Source: Boswellia sacra
Lineage: Eukaryota; Streptophyta; Magnoliopsida; Sapindales; Burseraceae
Direction of reading: 5' to 3'
Length of the DNA stretch: 64,000 bases
NCBI GenBank assembly: GCA_013180625.2
Contig: SNVD02003371.1
Coordinates: 1-64,000 of the forward strand
Made by a program: the position numbers and the translations under genes. The notes beneath the pieces are model-generated. The model saw only the letters and a program-made list of their open reading frames with translations, was not told where the DNA came from and searched no databases. This document shows, piece after piece, positions 60,249-64,000 of this stretch. How positions within the stretch are numbered: the first letter of the stretch is position 1; each line of letters begins with the position of its first letter.

Positions 60249-62208
60249 TCTCTATCTGCTGGTTTGCTTCATTTTCGTTTGCTTTCTCTTTATTGTGTTT
60301 ATTTGATTTTTTTTATGTCATTTCTTTTGAGTTTTTTTAAGGTTGTTTCTTTCACCCCAGGTAATATTTTCTAATCTTGGCTTTTAGAGTAGTGGCTTAA
60401 AAAGTTTAAGTTCTCCTGAAACGCATTCTGGATTTCTTTAATCCATAATGGCTGAATAAGGAGGCTAACTTCTAAACTTTTTAGACCCATTCTAACTTAA
60501 TTGTTTTTGTTTGCTGACTTGTTGGACTTTGTTATTTTATGAGTAAGTTTAGTTTTATATAATTTAGAGTTGTTATGTGTTTTTGTCTTTATCAGTTTCA
60601 ATTAAAAAAAAAAAAATTTGTGGAAAAACCTGAGAATGGCATAATATGGGGTTTCTTTAACCCTTGAAACGCATTCTCTCTACATAAATCTGTAGTTTAT
60701 TTATTTCATGTTGTTTGAAGTGTCTCGTTTTTTGTTTTGTTCTTTCATAATAAAGGTATATAGGCTGGAAACCTTAAGTCTGCGGGCTACTGGTCCTAAG
60801 GATTGTTGAAATATACAATCGACTCAGGTGTAACAACGCCACGTACCTCTTCTCTTGCATTTTATGGGTCGATGATAAGATAATGATTGAATTAAGAATA
60901 ACTCTTGGAAAATGATAAATGATGCATGGATTTGTGTGCTTGAAATGTTTATTGGTTTTCGCTTTGCTTTTGATTCCTTGCGCAACATTGAGCACTGAGC
61001 TATTATCACTAAGTTATTTGTTCACTTAGAGGAAGTTTATATAATTTAAATGTTTCTTCAGATTTCAATGAATTCTAGAACTTGTTTGATGGTCACTCGA
61101 GGCGAACTCCTAGACTGTGCAAAATTGGGGAAATGATTTAGGCCATCTTTGGACCGTTTGAGCCTTAATAGCCAACCTTGACTGAAATTGATCCCTAGTT
61201 ACCCATTTGAGCCTTTGTAAGCCTTTTTCGTTGTTAACTCACTAAACGATTTCCTAACCTCAAATGAATTTTTTTCAAACAGTTTATCCCTTACCTATGA
61301 GCATGTAGATCATTCACAATTAAATTTTGAGCTATGTTCTGGTTTTGGGAAGGTAGAGGAGGTTGGGATGTGTCATGAGCAATGCAAGTGAGTTCTCTTG
61401 TGTTTGAAAAAAAAGAAAAAAAGAAAAAAAAAGCCAATCTGTACTTATCATCCACATACTTACACATTGAGGACAATGTGTTATTTAAGTGTGGGGGAGG
61501 GGAAGTGTAATAAAAAAAAGAAAAAAAAGAAAAAAAAAGAACAAAAGAAGAAGGATAAGATATCTATACCCTTAATTGTTCTTAATAAGAATGAAACAAC
61601 AAAGTGTGGGAGTGTAGTTTTCTTTTGTTTTCTGCGAAAAAAAAAAAAAAAGATTGAGTGTTCTAAATAAGTTTGGGGGAGTAACCTGGTGAATTGAAAT
61701 GAAGTTGTGTTCTAGGGTTGAGCTCTACATAGTCTTGAATGATTTATGTGTTTGTGGGTGATTTGAGCCAAATTATTATCCTTTATCATACCTTCACCCA
61801 AGCCAAACGTTACAAGCTTAATAAAGTCCTACTTGATCCTTGGTGTGGTGCATGTCTACATTAGTGGAGAGTGACTTGAAAAGCAAGCCTATGGAGTTCA
61901 TTTATACACACATCTTCAATATTAAATATGATTCATTTTTATGGATAAACTCATCCGGGTTACAAGTGATTAGGTGAGAATGGCTCTACACACACACACT
62001 TGAGGAATTGAAGTGAAGCGAAACTAATCTTCGAGATGAAATTCTTGATCAAGTGCATTATTTTGAAGTTTTCCTTGGGTTATAATTAAGTACAATCTTT
62101 GAGGCCTATTTGCAAGATCAAGCATTTGTGTGTTTTAATTTTTTGTTGATTCTGTTCGGTTTAGTTTTATTTTATATTGTTGTAGTTGCTCGAGGACTAG
62201 CAAAGTCT
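60249..62208 (+). other. 3' UTR of copy B
   Basis: Non-coding, collinear with 3424-5387. Purine-rich stretches (61,405-61,430, 61,510-61,545) generate lysine-rich artefact frames. Confidence 0.8.
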
Positions 62209-62223
62209 AAGTGTGGGGGAATT
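62209..62223 (+). promoter_or_regulatory. Polypurine tract, copy B
   Basis: AAGTGTGGGGGAATT directly before the 3' LTR. Confidence 0.85.
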
Positions 62224-63635
62224 TGATAAGTGTCTATTTATATATAATTTTCATATCAATTCGTCCATGTTTCTTTGCTATATTCCTTGGTATTTTTATG
62301 TTTTTGTGTGGTTTTGATGTTTGTAGGAGTTTTGGAGCAACGTGCACAAAAATGGAGTAAAACCCTTCATTTTCACCTCTGCTAGTCAACCATCTTCTCG
62401 GATTTAATTGTATTGATATACAATGAACCCGATGACATATTATATACCGTTGGAAAGCTCTCGAAGTCCATTTTCTGGAGAAATTTACGGTTTATAAATC
62501 CATTCAGTGTACCAAAAGTTGTAATCAAAACAGTGTGAGAAGTATAGAAATGTAATTCCACAAATCATTGTAGCATGTATAATACGGGACACTGTAGCAC
62601 GTTACTGTAGCAGAGTATTTAAACACATTTTAGGGTTTTATGTTCATAACTTGAAGAGGGGAGAACATGGTGGAGGCTTCAGCTCTGGAATTCTTTCATC
62701 TCTTGGAGTTCTTGAAGGAGAAAGGAAGCTTGGAAAGAGGAAGAACTACAATCCAAAGAGAATTACATCAAATTTGCTAAGTTTTTCCCTTCCCTTGCAT
62801 TTTCTGGAATGTCTCCATGTTGTATTGTATTTACCACGTTCTTAAACATGTGTAACTGAATCTGAATTAGTTGAGGGTGATTTCAAAGCCCCTGATATGG
62901 TTTTTGTAAGTTGATTGTGTAAGGAATTGTTATCTAATTCTCTAATTGAAGTTGCTTGTATTCTCCCATATTTAATGCTTATGATTGCTTGCTGATTGTA
63001 TTTGAATGGCCAACTGAATATAATCTGGTTGTGATTTATTGCTAGACTAGAAATCTTGATCCGTAATTGTCTTGAATTTCTAATCCTTAGTAGCAAAATT
63101 GTGATCAGAGATTGCGATTGGAGAATACAACCTAAGTTAAATAATCCGAGCTTGTGTGTTTATTGCTTAGACCAACCTATCTTTCTTATCGTAATGCATC
63201 CATTGAATTAAATTTAGAGAGCTTGTTCTAGGTTGTTTAATGGATAGAGATTAAATAAAGAGCCTGTTTTGTTTAACAACAAAGTAAGGAAAGAATGGGA
63301 TAACAGAGCTTGTTGTTATCTACGGTTGATAATTTCAATAGTGTAATTGGATGACAATTCTACAATTAATTTGCAAATCCATATCTTGTGGTAGAGAAGG
63401 ATCCCTTAACCAGGTTTCTCTCATTGATTTTTCAATCTGTTTAAATTTGCATTGTGGTATTCTTTACTTGCATTAATATTTCATCTAGTTAATCAATCAA
63501 CAAAACCCCCCTCATTTAGTTTATTGTTGCTTTCGAATAACAAATTCAATTAGAATCAATCCTCGTGGGAACGATATCTTACTCATCACTTTATTACTTG
63601 TGTGACTAGTATACTTGCTGGTTTCGAACGCATCA
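62224..63635 (+). repeat. 3' LTR of copy B (1412 bp)
   Basis: TGATAAGTGTC ... TTTCGAACGCATCA, with the ACTGTAGCA/TATTTAAA promoter block at 62,570-62,623. Confidence 0.95.
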
Positions 63636-63640
63636 ACAAT
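63636..63640. repeat. Target-site duplication of copy B, right (ACAAT)
   Basis: Pairs with 54,427-54,431. Confidence 0.95.
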
Positions 63641-64000
63641 CACGTGGAAATATTAACGGATGAAGGGGACAACCGTTCACAACAAAATGATCAAAACCAA
63701 CGAAGAACCCTCAGAGACTACATGAATCCGGTAAGGACTAGTGCACCATCTTGTGTAGTTTCCCCTCCAAATTCAATCCATTTCAATTTGAAACCAAGTT
63801 TTTTTCGAGTTCTACCCACTTTTCATGGCCTTGACATGGAGAACCCATATTCGCACTTAAAACTCTTTGAAGAGGTATGTAATTCCTACACTGACCCAAA
63901 TTGTAGCATAAACACCATTAGATTAAAGCTTTTTCCTTTTTCTTTAGAAGATAAAGTTAGAACATGGCTACAAAATTTGAGGTCGAATTCCATCAGTTCA
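63641..64000 (+). CDS. gag of element C, continuation (open to window end)
   Basis: In phase with 54,354-54,431, 120 codons without a stop: HVEILTDEGDNRS, RTLRDYMNPVRTSAPSC, LPTFHGLDMENPYSHLKLFE, then RLKLFPFSLEDKVRTWLQNL. These are the conserved features of the Athila/Tat-type capsid: the basic RTLR-x-Y motif, the PTF-x-GL-x3-NPY core and the FPFSL-x-D-x3-W-L helix. An uninterrupted frame is unusual here, where all other gag copies are broken, and suggests a young host element. In the present chromosome it lacks its start because copy B separates it. Confidence 0.85.

Larger units (their letters stand above)
54432..63635 (+). mobile_element. Complete cargo-carrying Athila-like LTR retrotransposon, copy B (9204 bp)
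   Basis: Two LTRs (1404 and 1412 bp), a primer site, a polypurine tract and a perfect 5-bp duplication show a true insertion. The internal region (6388 bp) contains the gag end, protease and start of RT, then a direct jump to the post-pol motif, a virus-like Cys-rich ORF, a G-box array, a LOG-like relic and a long 3' UTR. It lacks reverse transcriptase, RNase H and integrase, so mobilisation must have used enzymes from an autonomous relative. The first 46 bases of the two LTRs differ at three positions, so the insertion is not brand new. Confidence 0.92.

Noticed and set aside
1..63640. A and B as a simple segmental duplication
   Set aside because: Copy B has its own perfect 5-bp duplication and interrupts another element's gag at its exact borders, so it is an independent insertion; the right flanks of A and B are unrelated.
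1..64000. CRISPR array, tRNA or rRNA genes
   Set aside because: The tandem arrays lack unique spacers and sit in retroelement UTRs or LTRs; tRNA-like strings are only primer-binding sites, and no cloverleaf or rRNA core was seen.

Overview
The window is plant nuclear DNA from a TE-dense, probably heterochromatic region of an angiosperm. It is AT-rich, holds no complete host gene that I can recognise, and almost all of it consists of nested, inverted and decayed LTR retrotransposons. The lineage names below (Athila-like, Tat/Ogre-like, SIRE/Maximus-like) rest on recognised protein and primer-site motifs, not on a phylogeny.

Layout. 1-6837: 3' part of an Athila-like Ty3/gypsy element (copy A) ending in a 1.44 kb LTR. 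6838-about 10,010: low-copy-looking AT-rich DNA with one possible host exon. About 10,215-21,650: Tat/Ogre-like Ty3/gypsy debris ('family T': LTRs of about 1.8-2.4 kb, TGGTGACTC-type primer site, hypervariable 3' UTR minisatellites, gag remnants on both strands), with a solo Athila-like LTR at 15,085-16,493. 21,655-23,684: a Ty1/copia pol relic. 24,262-25,991: a solo copia LTR. 28,527-30,232: a second copia-type LTR. 30,280-52,834: more family-T LTRs and gag relics in both orientations, plus an inverted pair of chimeric gag/3' UTR fragments. 52,835-64,000: element C, a young-looking Ty3/gypsy element whose gag is open, interrupted four codons after an internal Met (codon 23) by copy B (54,432-63,635), a complete 9.2 kb insertion with a 5-bp target-site duplication.

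The main discovery candidate is the family represented by copies A and B. It has intact LTRs, a tRNA-Asp-type primer site, a polypurine tract and a gag/protease remnant. Nearly all of the polymerase (reverse transcriptase, RNase H, integrase) is missing at the same point in both copies. In its place lie (i) an ORF of about 147 aa or more with a basic/Cys-rich motif resembling the nucleic-acid-binding proteins of carlavirus-like plant RNA viruses, and (ii) an intronless relic of a LOG-type cytokinin-activating phosphoribohydrolase, preceded by three tandem G-box repeats. Each LOG copy carries different inactivating lesions, and once the indels are allowed for both give the same 651-nt frame. 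The capture therefore predates the split of A and B, and the family was probably mobilised in trans after acquiring this cargo.

No autonomous polymerase, tRNA, rRNA or CRISPR feature was seen.
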